Of a DNA stretch of 37,498 nucleotides, positions 1 to 8,327 are shown in pieces. The DNA comes from a virus. How positions within the stretch are numbered: the first letter of the stretch is position 1; every line of letters starts with the position of its first letter. The position numbers were made by a program, and so were the translations under genes. The notes below the pieces were generated by a model. It searched no databases. It saw only the letters and a list, made by a program, of their open reading frames with translations, and was not told the DNA's origin. The DNA lies in IMG/VR virus record IMGVR_UViG_3300038429_000797, positions 1 through 37,498 of that record; one strand, given 5' to 3'.

Positions 1-1203
1 CTACAGAAAAGACACCGAGCGCGGCTGCTGCCACTGCTCTGGCTCAACCTGCGCCGCAGGGAACTGCGCAGGCGGAGAGGCTGTGCGCGTCGCTCCGGGC
101 GCGTAGGGCATTGCGCCAGCTGCCCAGGCCGCCATCGCCCAGCGCCGCTTGGATTCCATTGAGATAGCCGTATAGTGCTGCTGCATGCGCGGCGACAGGT
201 GACCGGCGAAGCTCATGATCACCGGAATAGGAACGCCCGCCTCGGCCATGCGCGTGATCGCCGTGTGTCGCAGATCGTAGACCCTGAACCAGGGAAGCTT
301 GGCTTCCGCGCGAACCTCATCCCACGGCTTGCGCATCCCCCACGGCGTCATAGGCCTGGCTGGGTCATAGCGGTCAAAGGTAACGTGAATCGGGAAAAGG
401 TAATGATGCGGACCGTTCGCGCCCAGCGACTTTGCACGCTCGATCAGCGACCCCAGCGCCCAGATTACCTCCGGCGTTTCCAGCGGAATGGTCCGGATCC
501 GGCCGCGATTCTTTGCGCCCTCGTTCCTGATCTGCATCGTCCCCTGCGCCAGAAATAGATCGCCCAGCTTCAGTGCCCGCATCTCGTTCGTCGACGCGGT
601 GGTCTGCAGCGCGACCAGGCTCCAGTAATAGACGACGCGCCACTCCGGCTTCATATTCGCGACGCGCAGCCATTCGATCTGCTCGGCCGGAGTCAGCGCC
701 CGAGGAACGTCCGTATAAACCGGCGCCAGTGGTTCAAACTGCTCCGCCTTCTCATCAGTCCACACGCCGGCGGCGCGCGCCACGCGCATCACCGTCTGCA
801 CTTCTTTTCTGATGAGGTTAGCGCCGGCGAGCTTCTTCCACGGGTGCAGCTCGCCATCCTCGGCCGAGACCAGGTTGAGCGCCCGCGCCCGCTGATACTC
901 GAGCAGGTGCCCGGCATGAATCTCGCCCAGCGTCAACTCGCCGAAAAACTTCGATGCCGCCCGCGCATACTGACGCAGGTCGCGTTCGGCACGATCGGAG
1001 ATATAGCGGGCGTTCGACTTCACTCCCGCCTGGTGGATGACCCGGGAGGCGATCCAGACTTCAAACGCCTCAATAAACTTCATGCGCGCATCAAGAGTTG
1101 CCGGTTGCAAGTGTATAGACCTGTCACAGGCCGGGCAATTGCGGTGACCCGGAGTGTGTTTCGCTGACTCTGAAGTAATGTTCGAATCAGTATAAGCGCC
1201 CAT
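1..1203 (-). CDS. Tyrosine-type site-specific integrase
   Basis: Phage integrase of 400 residues that would catalyse recombination between phage and host attachment sites. The catalytic domain is in the second half: Arg209 in TNEMRALKLGD (box I), a basic beta-hairpin Lys near 231, YDLRH at 309-313 (box II, Arg312), GHLS at 334-337 and the nucleophile Tyr344 in QQHYT. The first box II residue, usually His, is Tyr309. The N-terminus has a CPAC pair (Cys23, Cys26) that may bind metal, then a SAM-like core-binding domain about 45-150. The start at 1203 has GGAGG six bases upstream. The last 35 residues after the catalytic domain are Pro/Ala-rich. The stop codon is the first three bases of the window, so any attachment site on that side lies outside. 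It is divergent from the ribbon-helix-helix gene. Confidence 0.95.
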   Translation of the reverse strand: MGAYTDSNITSESAKHTPGHRNCPACDRSIHLQPATLDARMKFIEAFEVWIASRVIHQAGVKSNARYISDRAERDLRQYARAASKFFGELTLGEIHAGHLLEYQRARALNLVSAEDGELHPWKKLAGANLIRKEVQTVMRVARAAGVWTDEKAEQFEPLAPVYTDVPRALTPAEQIEWLRVANMKPEWRVVYYWSLVALQTTASTNEMRALKLGDLFLAQGTMQIRNEGAKNRGRIRTIPLETPEVIWALGSLIERAKSLGANGPHHYLFPIHVTFDRYDPARPMTPWGMRKPWDEVRAEAKLPWFRVYDLRHTAITRMAEAGVPIPVIMSFAGHLSPRMQQHYTAISMESKRRWAMAAWAAGAMPYAPGATRTASPPAQFPAAQVEPEQWQQPRSVSFL

Positions 1204-1224
1204 CGGTAACCTCCATCTGTGACC

Positions 1225-1269
1225 ATCGGCATTGACAACGGGGTCATTAGATGTCTATACGATGCCGAT
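1225..1269 (+). promoter_or_regulatory. Candidate promoter with flanking inverted repeat in the integrase/RHH divergent region
   Basis: TTGACA at 1232-1237 and TATACG at 1256-1261 with an 18-bp spacer form a fair sigma70-like promoter facing the ribbon-helix-helix gene. An 8-bp inverted repeat (ATCGGCAT at 1225-1232, ATGCCGAT at 1262-1269) brackets the promoter. This layout would suit an operator for the adjacent DNA-binding protein. Promoter and repeat are visible; their use is inferred. Confidence 0.4.
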
Positions 1270-1322
1270 AGTACGTCTGGAGGATGCCTAGACGCTGACA
1301 ATTTTCAGGCTAGGTTACGGTA

Positions 1323-1493
1323 ATGGCACAAATGGAACGCATGACCGTCCGCTTCAGCGCCATCCAACACAACCAACTGAAGAAGCTGGCCGAGAAACTA
1401 CAGATCGATGTGGTGAGCGTGCTGCGCCTGGCCATCACCCGCCTGGCCGAGCTCGAGGGCGTCGCGCCCCGGCCCAAATATCCGCGCGATTAA
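1323..1493 (+). CDS. Small ribbon-helix-helix (CopG/Arc-like) DNA-binding protein
   Basis: A 56-residue protein. Residues 5-46 fit the ribbon-helix-helix pattern: a short strand (RMTVRFS), a helix (HNQLKKLAEKL), a turn around IDVVS and a second helix (VLRLAITRLAEL). Such proteins dimerise and bind operators through the antiparallel strand. The C-terminus is a short Pro/Arg tail. It lies between integrase and the last tail-region gene, opposite to both, so it is a good candidate for control of integrase or of itself. Its TAA and the TAA of the converging minus-strand gene overlap in a TTAA. The start codon has only a weak upstream purine tract; Met4 is an alternative. Confidence 0.7.
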   Translation: MAQMERMTVRFSAIQHNQLKKLAEKLQIDVVSVLRLAITRLAELEGVAPRPKYPRD

Positions 1494-1774
1494 AACAAAC
1501 TCCCGCTCTCTGACTTAGCTAGATTAGGCACCCGGAGCAAGGTATGCTTGTCGCCGCCGGTAGGATCCTCGGTGATCACAAACTTGTGAGGCCCGCTAGG
1601 CGTCCACACAAACGACCGCCCCCTGCCGCGCTGCACAGACGCGCGCTCCGCGTCTTTAGCCACAAGGTCAGTCATAAACTTCAACTGCTCCGGCGTGATG
1701 CGCCGCAGGTCCGGCGACATGCCCATCCACGCCGGCCGCGAAAAGATCGAGTCAATGAGTCCGCGTGCAGTCAT
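1490..1774 (-). CDS. Small phage protein of unknown function, last gene of the late operon
   Basis: A 94-residue hypothetical protein starting MTARGLIDSIFSRP. It is charged and soluble, with no membrane segment or recognised motif. The start at 1774 is chosen because GCGGAGC lies just upstream within a hairpin; an upstream in-frame ATG would translate repeat DNA. Its position directly after the tip protein gene is typical of small accessory proteins at the end of siphovirus tail modules, but I assign no function. The C-terminus (NLAKSESGSLF) overlaps convergently with the ribbon-helix-helix gene. Confidence 0.65.
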   Translation of the reverse strand: MTARGLIDSIFSRPAWMGMSPDLRRITPEQLKFMTDLVAKDAERASVQRGRGRSFVWTPSGPHKFVITEDPTGGDKHTLLRVPNLAKSESGSLF

Positions 1775-1776
1775 GC

Positions 1777-1793
1777 TTTTTGCTCCGCAAAAA
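1777..1793 (-). promoter_or_regulatory. Shine-Dalgarno hairpin before the 1774 start
   Basis: Read on the minus strand, TTTTTGC-GGA-GCAAAAA is a perfect 7-bp stem with a 3-base loop, ending 2 bases before the ATG. The Shine-Dalgarno GCGGAGC spans the loop and both sides. One of a family of such sites in this window. Confidence 0.6.
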
Positions 1794-1888
1794 CAGGGAT
1801 CAGGTTTCAGGGGCCAGGGGTCAGTTAAAAGCCCGAAAAGCAACCGCAGATCCTTCGCCCGCCGCGGCGGACTCAGAATGACAAGCGA
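1794..1888. repeat. Composite dispersed repeat: 7-bp-period tract plus 'CCGCAGATCCTTCG' element
   Basis: 1796-1827 is a tract of degenerate 7-bp units (variants of CAGGGGT, CAGGGGC). It is followed by GCAACCGCAGATCCTTCG, a GC palindrome around GCCGCGGCGG and CAGAATGACAAGCG. The same order recurs at other gene junctions in the window, for example 7661-7746, 20849-20943 and 21384-21470. Confidence 0.7.
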
Positions 1889-1890
1889 CC

Positions 1891-4800
1891 CTACAGCAGC
1901 AGCTCGTAGCCGATCTGATAGAGAGTCGAGGGCAGCAGCGCCGCACTGACGACAAAGGTCGCGACGGTAGTTGTGGCTGTTCCGCTGACCACTCCGGATG
2001 AAATTCCCGAAGCGGTAATCAACACCGTTGGAGCGTGCGGCAGCGCAGACTGGAAGGTAACAGTGCAGAGCGTGCCGGCAGCCAGTCCGGTTGCGCCGGT
2101 GAGAATGGTGATCTGGCCGATGAGCGTGGAGCCCACCACGTTGCCGGTCGCGCCCGATCCGGCGGCCGAGCCGACAGCGACGGTGCCGGCCTGCTCCGGT
2201 GGAGCTCCGGAGACTGGCACGTCATAGGGCGAAAGCTCCTCGTAGAGCGTCAACTCATCCATGAGCGCGCCGCCGGGAGTGAGTGTAAGAATCTGGCCGC
2301 CGCCTATGCTGGTCGTCGCCGAAGCCCCATAGCCGCCGCCGCCGGAGATGATCACGTTGGGATTCTGCAGCCAGCCCGCGCCGGGATTGGTGATGGTGAA
2401 CCCGGCAACTGTGGAGCTCGCCAGGTACGCCGTTCCGCTTGCCCCAGTGCCCCCACCGCCGCTCAGTGAGACAGTGGGAGGCGTGAGGTAGCCCGAGCCC
2501 TGGGTGACGATCGTAAAGCCCGTTACCTGGCCGCCGGCGACGGTTGCCGTGGCCGTAGCCTGCACGCCGCCAGAAAGTCCAGGAGCGGAGAGCGTGACCG
2601 TGGGCGATGTGGTGTAGCCCGCGCCTCCGGCGACTCCGACCCCGGAGAGCAGGTACTCGCAGACCGCCGTCGCCGCCGCTCCGGAGCCGCCGCCGCCGCT
2701 GAACGAAATCGACGGTACGCTTTGGTAGCCGGGATAGTCCTCCGTGGTGATGGTGATCTGGTCGACAGCGCCGCCGCTGACGGCGGTGTAACCGCCCGCG
2801 CCCGAGCCGCCGCCGCCGGTGAAGTTCAATGTCGGCGCCGAAGTGTATCCGAGGCCTCCGTTGGTGATGGTTGCGGAGGTGACGAAGAGCGCGCCGATAG
2901 CTTGTGCCGACGCGCCCGAGCCGCCTCCGCCGGAGAGCGTGATGGTAGGCGCAGAGGTGTAGCCATAGCCGGGGTTGGTGAGCGTGAAGCCGGTGACCAC
3001 GCCTCCGGAGATGGACGCGGTGGCCGTTGCTGAGTAACCTCCAGGCAGCTGCGGAGCGGAGAAGGTGACAGTAGGCGGGGACGTATAACCCAAGCCGCCG
3101 CCGGATCCCGCACCGCCCGATGTGAGCGCGATGCCGAGAACGCTGGAACCCGCGAGCGAGGCCGTAGCCGTGGCCTGCGTTCCACCCACCGGCGGCGCTG
3201 CGATCGAGACCGTGGGCGTGCCGGTGTAGCCGTAGCCGGTGTTGAGCAGAACAATTTCCGTCACCACGCCGGCAGTGAGAACCGCATAGGCCGTCGCGCC
3301 CTGGCCGGTTCCGTTGATGGTGACCGCGGGAGCCGTGGTATAGCCGTGTCCGCCGTTAGTGATAGACAGGCCGCCGATCGCCATGCCGTAGAGCTGCGCG
3401 GTGGCAGTGGCGTTGGTGGTAAAGACGCCGCCGCCGGAGAGCGTGACCGTGGGCGCGGTGCTGTAGCCCGAACCCGCCGCGTTGATCGTGAAGCCGGTGA
3501 TGAGCTGGCCGCCGCCGGGCTGCGTTGCGCCCAGCACGGCCGTCGCCGATGCGCCCGAGCCGCCGCCTCCGGAGAATGTGACGGTTGGGGTCGTCGTGTA
3601 GAGCGTCATCGGGTTGGTGAGGATGACCTGAAGAACGCCGTTGTTATAAAGCGTGGCGTAGGGCTGATCAAGATAAGGATTGAAAGAAACTGTGGGCGCC
3701 GAAGTGTAGCCCCAGCCGTCCTGGCCCACCACGGAAGCCTGAACTCCGTTCCACTCGTAGACGCTGGGATCCGTTTCGTTGACTGGAACCACCAGCGAGA
3801 CGGCCAAGGCGCGCTCGCCTCCTTCGTCTTCGCTCTCCTGCTCCTCGATCTGAAAGCGCAGGTCGCCGCTAATCTCAAGAACTTTATTCGTCCAGCCCAG
3901 CACCGGGAAGGTGAATTGCATCACGTCCGTGGGCTGCATCTGCCAAGCCGCCAGCGACATGGGGAAGCTGCCCGATCCCTGCTGCCGGTTGCGCATGAGG
4001 TTGATCTTGGCCACGCGCTGCGCCTGCACGATAGAGATAACAGAGCGGAAGCTTAAATCCTTGGGCAGCAGGATGCCGCCATCCTGTGCGAGAAACTCGT
4101 CATAGCCGAAGCCATGCAGCGCATCGTGGGCATATTGCGGGTAGCTGGTGGGCTGCCAGGCGAGTGGCCAGGTATCCTCCGTCTGCCCGTACCACCATCC
4201 ATTCGAGTCGTAGAGATCGGATGCGCCGCCCTCGCCGCGGGTGATGTTGTTGTAGGGATAATTGGGAGCGATATAAGTTCCGTTGACGCGATTGAAGAGC
4301 TCCTTGAAGCTGCGATTCGGCATCCACGTCGGAGTTCCAACCAGCGCGCCCTGATCAAAGACGAAGCTCGGCCCCTGCCAATACGCGGGCCAGATAAACC
4401 ACTGGCCGCCGATGCGCGAGATCCTCCCGGCCGCCGCCGGCATCATCATGGCCAGCGCCGCGCCGGGCGATGTGCCTGTGTCGTAGTGGAGATTGAGCTG
4501 GTAATTCTGCTCAAAGCCCGCCGAGGTCAACACATCCTCATCGCACACGTTGGCCGCGGCGATGAGCTGCGCCTGGTTGACTGCCGCGTTGGGGCTGGGA
4601 GTGACAGTGATCAGAGGTTGTGTGGTGTAGCCTGCGCCAGGATTGGTGATATTAAAGCCCACCACCTCGCCGGCAGTGGGCCCGGAGCCGAGTATGGCGG
4701 TGGCCGTAGCCATGGTCAGGGTTCCAGCGGGCGCGGGGTAGCAGTAGCCGGGCCCGAGTGGCGGCGCGATCGTCACGGTGGGCGGGGTAGTGTATCCACC

Positions 4801-5802
4801 GCCTCCGGAGACCAGCGTGATTCCAGCGAGCGTGCCGCCGGTGATGACGGTTCCGATGCCGCCGGGCTGCACGGGCGTGATCTGCGCGGTGGCGACGCAA
4901 TCCTGCGTATCGCCCAGGCCGAAATCCGCATCCGTAATCGCGTCGGCAACGATCAGCGCCCAGTTGGCGCTGAAGCTGCGGCCGCCGGTGCGCGGATCGT
5001 AGATATCGTTTTTGCCGCGGACAGTGAAGCGGATCTCGGGGAAATTCGGAAACTGCGTCGAGTCGTAGCCGATCTGCAAAAAGACATAAGTGCAACCGCC
5101 GCCATAGGGAGACTGATTTACATTCGCCGCCCAATTAGGGTCGGTGGCCGCGAGCTTCTGCACGATATCGCCGGGCAGCTGGTCGCCGTAGCGCGCCTCG
5201 CAATAAACCTTGCCGGCGAACTGATAGTGATTTCCACCGGGGCCGATGCCGTAGCCGAGGCCCATGCCGTAGTAGGGATGCTGGCCGTAAGGGGTGGTAT
5301 TCAGCACCGCACCGGGGGTGTTGGCCTGCACGTCGTTGGCTGCGATGCCGCCGAAGTTGATGCCGTTGCGCGTGGTATTGGCTGGGTTCGCCGTATTGGG
5401 GAAGGCGGGGCTGGTGTTTGAGGTCTGCTGCCAGAAGACCTGGCGGCCGTCAAGATATAAATTCACGATGGAATCGATCTGGTGACCGGCCAGAGCGATG
5501 ACCAGGTTGTAAAGCGGAAGCCCTGTGTTGCCGAAGCCGGTGGTGGATTGGTAGACAATGGTACCCCCGATCCGCTGCTCGCCATAGACCACCTGGCGCA
5601 GGCCCGCGGCCTGGCGCACGGTGATGCCCAGGCCGCGCTGGTTCGCCAGAGCCTCGCTGATGGCCGCGGCTTCCATGCTGATGCCGCCGGCAGCCATGGC
5701 TTGAATAGCGGCGGCCAGCAAAGGCGAAGCTGCGCCTCCAGTGAAGTATTCGAGCGCAATTGCGCCGACTAGCATGGCTGCGCCGGTGATGGCTTTGCTC
5801 AT
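1891..5802 (-). CDS. J-like tail tip / host specificity protein with Gly-rich repeats
   Basis: A 1303-residue tail tip protein, expected at the end of the tail where it contacts the cell. The N-terminus (1-60) has a hydrophobic, Ala/Gly-rich segment followed by a region resembling the N-terminal part of lambda J-type hub proteins (VVYGEQRIGGTIVYQST). The middle (about 430-680) is non-repetitive. From about 680 to 1190 there are some 12 repeats of roughly 40 residues built on G-Y-T-S-A-P-T-V-T followed by SGGGGSGASA; two more occur near 314-400. Repeats of this type form elongated beta structures in phage tip and fibre proteins (family knowledge). Position after the NlpC-like gene fits the order hub - peptidase - J. 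The start at 5802 follows a Shine-Dalgarno hairpin. Confidence 0.85.
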   Translation of the reverse strand: MSKAITGAAMLVGAIALEYFTGGAASPLLAAAIQAMAAGGISMEAAAISEALANQRGLGITVRQAAGLRQVVYGEQRIGGTIVYQSTTGFGNTGLPLYNLVIALAGHQIDSIVNLYLDGRQVFWQQTSNTSPAFPNTANPANTTRNGINFGGIAANDVQANTPGAVLNTTPYGQHPYYGMGLGYGIGPGGNHYQFAGKVYCEARYGDQLPGDIVQKLAATDPNWAANVNQSPYGGGCTYVFLQIGYDSTQFPNFPEIRFTVRGKNDIYDPRTGGRSFSANWALIVADAITDADFGLGDTQDCVATAQITPVQPGGIGTVITGGTLAGITLVSGGGGYTTPPTVTIAPPLGPGYCYPAPAGTLTMATATAILGSGPTAGEVVGFNITNPGAGYTTQPLITVTPSPNAAVNQAQLIAAANVCDEDVLTSAGFEQNYQLNLHYDTGTSPGAALAMMMPAAAGRISRIGGQWFIWPAYWQGPSFVFDQGALVGTPTWMPNRSFKELFNRVNGTYIAPNYPYNNITRGEGGASDLYDSNGWWYGQTEDTWPLAWQPTSYPQYAHDALHGFGYDEFLAQDGGILLPKDLSFRSVISIVQAQRVAKINLMRNRQQGSGSFPMSLAAWQMQPTDVMQFTFPVLGWTNKVLEISGDLRFQIEEQESEDEGGERALAVSLVVPVNETDPSVYEWNGVQASVVGQDGWGYTSAPTVSFNPYLDQPYATLYNNGVLQVILTNPMTLYTTTPTVTFSGGGGSGASATAVLGATQPGGGQLITGFTINAAGSGYSTAPTVTLSGGGVFTTNATATAQLYGMAIGGLSITNGGHGYTTAPAVTINGTGQGATAYAVLTAGVVTEIVLLNTGYGYTGTPTVSIAAPPVGGTQATATASLAGSSVLGIALTSGGAGSGGGLGYTSPPTVTFSAPQLPGGYSATATASISGGVVTGFTLTNPGYGYTSAPTITLSGGGGSGASAQAIGALFVTSATITNGGLGYTSAPTLNFTGGGGSGAGGYTAVSGGAVDQITITTEDYPGYQSVPSISFSGGGGSGAAATAVCEYLLSGVGVAGGAGYTTSPTVTLSAPGLSGGVQATATATVAGGQVTGFTIVTQGSGYLTPPTVSLSGGGGTGASGTAYLASSTVAGFTITNPGAGWLQNPNVIISGGGGYGASATTSIGGGQILTLTPGGALMDELTLYEELSPYDVPVSGAPPEQAGTVAVGSAAGSGATGNVVGSTLIGQITILTGATGLAAGTLCTVTFQSALPHAPTVLITASGISSGVVSGTATTTVATFVVSAALLPSTLYQIGYELLL

Positions 5803-5803
5803 G

Positions 5804-5820
5804 GTTTTCCTTCGGAAAAC
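5804..5820 (-). promoter_or_regulatory. Shine-Dalgarno hairpin before the tip protein
   Basis: On the minus strand, GTTTTCC-GAA-GGAAAAC is a perfect 7-bp stem with a GAA loop that contains the Shine-Dalgarno GAAGGA, one base before the ATG at 5802. Confidence 0.6.
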
Positions 5821-5856
5821 AGTTGTCAGGGGTCAGGGGCCAGGGGTCAGTTAAAA
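5821..5856. repeat. 7-bp-period repeat tract
   Basis: Degenerate tandem units of 7 bp (GTTGTCA, GGGGTCA, GGGGCCA, GGGGTCA) fill the gap between the NlpC-like gene and the tip gene, directly next to the hairpin. Confidence 0.75.
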
Positions 5857-5863
5857 GCAAAAA

Positions 5864-6304
5864 CTACACGCGCCAGGCGCGCTTGATTGCGGTGATGGGC
5901 AGGCGGTGCAGGCCGTCTTCGCCGGCGGCGACGATGTGACGGCCGCTGAGATGCACCAGGCCCGCGATCAGGCGGCCGGAATCTTCGACTATGCAAAGAT
6001 CGCCGCGCTGGGCGAAGAGTGGGAGCGGAAGTTCGGCCAGTCCGTGGCGAGCTGCGCACCATGCGGCCGCGTCTTCCACCGTTTCGCCGCCGGTGATGGT
6101 TTGGATAGCCTTCCACGCGCCCGCTTCGTCGGAGTATTGGCCGCGAAATTCGGCAGCGATATCGACTCCGGTGATCGCCTCGATGCCATCGGCAGCGAAC
6201 AAGGCGCAATCGTGCTTCCCCCACTCGAAGGGCATTTTCGCGCGAGAGGGAAGGAAATGGTGATAGGCGCGCGTCGCCCAATGCTGTTTGCGTTTAAGTG
6301 GCAT
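5864..6304 (-). CDS. NlpC/P60-like tail tip peptidase
   Basis: A 146-residue protein of the cysteine peptidase type found just before the tip protein in many siphoviruses and gene transfer agents, probably cutting peptidoglycan or assisting tip assembly. Visible active-site candidates are Cys33 in WGKHDCALFAAD, with His123 in GRHIVAAG; Gly-Asp at 101-102 (QRGDLC) is typical of the family. The sequence most resembles the phage group annotated as DUF6950. The start at 6304 (MPLKRKQHW) is chosen because an upstream in-frame ATG would translate 7-bp-period repeat DNA. The GGGG of that repeat seems to serve as the ribosome binding site. Confidence 0.8.
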   Translation of the reverse strand: MPLKRKQHWATRAYHHFLPSRAKMPFEWGKHDCALFAADGIEAITGVDIAAEFRGQYSDEAGAWKAIQTITGGETVEDAAAWCAARHGLAELPLPLFAQRGDLCIVEDSGRLIAGLVHLSGRHIVAAGEDGLHRLPITAIKRAWRV

Positions 6305-6342
6305 GTTTTTGACCCCTGATCCCTGACCTCTGATCCCTGGAT

Positions 6343-6897
6343 TTACGCCGACCAAACTAGAGCCTCGTCATTGAGCTGCTCAACGAAGGCGAAGAAGCTG
6401 TCATCGGCGTATTGGAGAGCTTGATCGGCGCTGGTGTAGCGGCGCATGCTGGCGCGCTGCAGGTTGCTGAGGCGGCTTTCAAGCTTGAGCGCAATGGAGA
6501 TGCTATCGAGTCCAATCTCAAGCACCGGCTGATCAACGCAGCCCGCAAAAAGCGGGTAGGGTGTGCCCAGGATGTTGAGGTTGGGATCGACGAGCGCAAA
6601 GTAGATGCTGGCCGGCGAGCCCACTTGAATTTCAGAGAGGCAGTCCGCCAGCAATGTGGGGTCGATGCCGCTGAGCGCGACTGTGGTTCCGTCGGCTTTT
6701 ACCTCGGTGCCCTCAGTAATGGCGCCGATCTTGCCCAGAGAGCCCACGCCAAGATAAGTGTTTCCGTTCCAGACCAGCGACCCCGCTCCGGTCCATACGT
6801 ACTGAACGCCAGTAGTGAAGGTGAGCTGCGCCAGAAAGGCCGGGCGCACGGGATTAGCGGTCAGCGCGGCGAGCATTGGAGCGGTGATGTTGCGCAT
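6343..6897 (-). CDS. Tail hub-associated protein (DUF2163-like)
   Basis: A 184-residue protein with alternating strands and a C-terminal pattern (LESRLSNLQRASMRRYTSADQ...DDSFFAFVEQL) characteristic of hub proteins encoded between the distal tail protein and the NlpC-like peptidase, comparable in order to the gene transfer agent hub gene. Residues 20-60 contain a W/Y-rich strand region around YVWTGAGSLVWNGNTY. It probably forms part of the baseplate hub. The start at 6897 has GAGG upstream. Family assignment is from pattern and synteny, not from a search. Confidence 0.7.
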   Translation of the reverse strand: MRNITAPMLAALTANPVRPAFLAQLTFTTGVQYVWTGAGSLVWNGNTYLGVGSLGKIGAITEGTEVKADGTTVALSGIDPTLLADCLSEIQVGSPASIYFALVDPNLNILGTPYPLFAGCVDQPVLEIGLDSISIALKLESRLSNLQRASMRRYTSADQALQYADDSFFAFVEQLNDEALVWSA

Positions 6898-6994
6898 GGA
6901 AAAACCTCAGCGGTGCTAGCGGGGTCAGCGTTGTTAGCGGAGTTAAATGCCTGTTGCGAACACGCGCGAAGCGCGGCTAACGCCGCCAACTCCG

Positions 6995-7642
6995 CTAGCG
7001 CACTTCAGTGCAGCTAAAGCTGATCTGCGTCAGCCTGTCATTCGTTGTGTGCCAGGTGCGCTTGTTGCTGCTGAGGCGGAAGACGCCGACGGTATTGACC
7101 AGGGTGATAGCCGCGCCGTCCGCAGGCGTCTCCCGCAGGCTGGGCCAGATGGGAATCTGAATCTTGCCTCCGGCGTCGCTTGCGACCTGAGCAGTGGCCT
7201 GGTAGAGACGCACGCCAACCTGGAGATAATCGTTCGGCATCAGCTGGCCATAGACGCTCGCCCTCCAGCCTTTGGTATTCAACACCATGGCGCTGACCGC
7301 ATTGCCGCCGGAGATTGTGCCGTCAACCAGTGGAGCTCCGAGCGCGGCTCCTTGCGGGGTTCCGGCTGAGACATCGCCGATCTGAAAGACGTTGGCTTTG
7401 CCTCGAAGCGCAGCCAGGAATGCCTGCCAGGGGCCGGCCTGCTGAGCCGTCATCTTGGGCAGCGCGAGCTGCAAGCTCCAGCGATCTGCGCCGGGCCATA
7501 TCTGCGTCTGCGCGTTGCCGGGAGCATAAGGCGATTCAACCACCGCGACATGATCTTCCATGGTGATGGAGAGGTCACTGAAGCCGGGCGCGGCGGGCAT
7601 GGCGATCAGGTTGTAAGTGCTGGCGCCGACGGTGATTTGCAT
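6995..7642 (-). CDS. Distal tail / minor tail protein
   Basis: A 215-residue structural protein opening with MQITVGASTYNLIAMP, predicted to be mostly beta. The segment PWQAFLAALRGKANVFQIGD (about 85-104) resembles minor tail proteins that sit at the tail tip and join tube to hub. It is the first gene of the canonical tip block that ends at 1490. In related phages it would directly follow the tape measure gene, but here it is separated from it by about 8.3 kb. The start at 7642 has AAAGGA in a hairpin. Confidence 0.7.
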   Translation of the reverse strand: MQITVGASTYNLIAMPAAPGFSDLSITMEDHVAVVESPYAPGNAQTQIWPGADRWSLQLALPKMTAQQAGPWQAFLAALRGKANVFQIGDVSAGTPQGAALGAPLVDGTISGGNAVSAMVLNTKGWRASVYGQLMPNDYLQVGVRLYQATAQVASDAGGKIQIPIWPSLRETPADGAAITLVNTVGVFRLSSNKRTWHTTNDRLTQISFSCTEVR

Positions 7643-7643
7643 G

Positions 7644-7660
7644 GTTTTCCTTTGGAAAAC
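7644..7660 (-). promoter_or_regulatory. Shine-Dalgarno hairpin before the distal tail gene
   Basis: On the minus strand GTTTTCC-AAA-GGAAAAC, a perfect 7-bp stem with the Shine-Dalgarno AAAGGA across loop and 3' arm. The stem is identical to that at 5804-5820 with a different loop. Confidence 0.6.
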
Positions 7661-7746
7661 AGGGGTCAGTTGTCAGTGAACAGTTGTCAGTTAAAGGCCC
7701 GAAGGGCAACCGCAGATCCTTCGTCCACCGCGGCGGACTCAGGATG
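7661..7746. repeat. Composite dispersed repeat (7-bp tract plus CCGCAGATCCTTCG element)
   Basis: Units GGGGTCA, GTTGTCA, GTGAACA, GTTGTCA are followed by GCCCGAAGGGCAACCGCAGATCC and a palindromic CCACCGCGGCGG core ending in CAGGATGA. The order and spacing match the element at 1794-1888. Confidence 0.7.
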
Positions 7747-7763
7747 AGAGGGAGTTGAGAGGG

Positions 7764-8288
7764 TCACAAAATGAACGCATAGCCGCTCTTGACCGCGCCG
7801 CCGGAGACCGTTACCGTCACGGAACTCGCCGTCACTGCGCACGTTGTCGTAACAGAGCTTCCAGTGCTCATAACCCCGGCCTCCGCGACGACGTTCATCT
7901 CGATTTGATTGAGATTCGTGAGGCCGCTGAAGTTGCCCGAACTCGCCAGGGTGGAACTCAAGGTAAAGCCCGCACCGTATGGCGCCCACTCATACGCGCT
8001 GCTCCATGACGTGCCACCGTTGATCGAATATTGGAAATTACAGTAATAGCTCTCGTCATTGTTGATATTGTTGGTCGACGTGCCTGTTACATAAAAGCTG
8101 ATGGAGATGGTCTGCCCGGCAGTCACGGCCTGCGATGCGAACGTGCAGGATGATCCTGTCACCGTGGTGACATGGCCGCCGGAGTAGCCCGCTTGCGTTG
8201 CCGTGGCTGTTGGCGCGCAGCTTTCCGTGATTGCGTGGGCTTGCCAACATGCGCCCAAAAACAACAGAGCTAAAATCGATTTCCGCAT
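7764..8288 (-). CDS. Small secreted protein of unknown function
   Basis: A 174-residue protein with a clear Sec signal peptide: MRKS, a hydrophobic core ILALLFLGACW and an AHA-I cleavage site near residue 19. The mature part is Ser/Thr/Asn-rich and predicted beta, with a few Cys, and no motif I recognise. It is the last of five consecutive genes with signal peptides (14462-7764). The start at 8288 has GGAGG well placed. The export signal is unusual for a gene lying within a tail module. It may be an exported accessory factor or a fibre-associated protein. Confidence 0.7.
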   Translation of the reverse strand: MRKSILALLFLGACWQAHAITESCAPTATATQAGYSGGHVTTVTGSSCTFASQAVTAGQTISISFYVTGTSTNNINNDESYYCNFQYSINGGTSWSSAYEWAPYGAGFTLSSTLASSGNFSGLTNLNQIEMNVVAEAGVMSTGSSVTTTCAVTASSVTVTVSGGAVKSGYAFIL

Positions 8289-8327
8289 AAATCCTCCATT
8301 TCCCTAGTTCCTAGCGCCTGATTCCTG

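Noticed and set aside
2290-3760. Regular repeats that might be read as a CRISPR array or minisatellite.
   Set aside because: The periodicity follows codons and encodes the Gly-rich beta repeats; there are no constant-length spacers.
4114-5421. Long plus-strand open frame (435 codons) opposite the tip protein.
   Set aside because: Composition is that of the antisense of a GC-rich gene (Arg/Gly/Ala/Asp-rich), with no motif; the minus-strand gene is clear.
6304-6355. Upstream in-frame start for the NlpC-like gene giving an N-terminal GIRGQGSGV stretch.
   Set aside because: It is a translation of a 7-bp repeat tract; family members start near MPLKRK-type sequence and GGGG lies just before that ATG.
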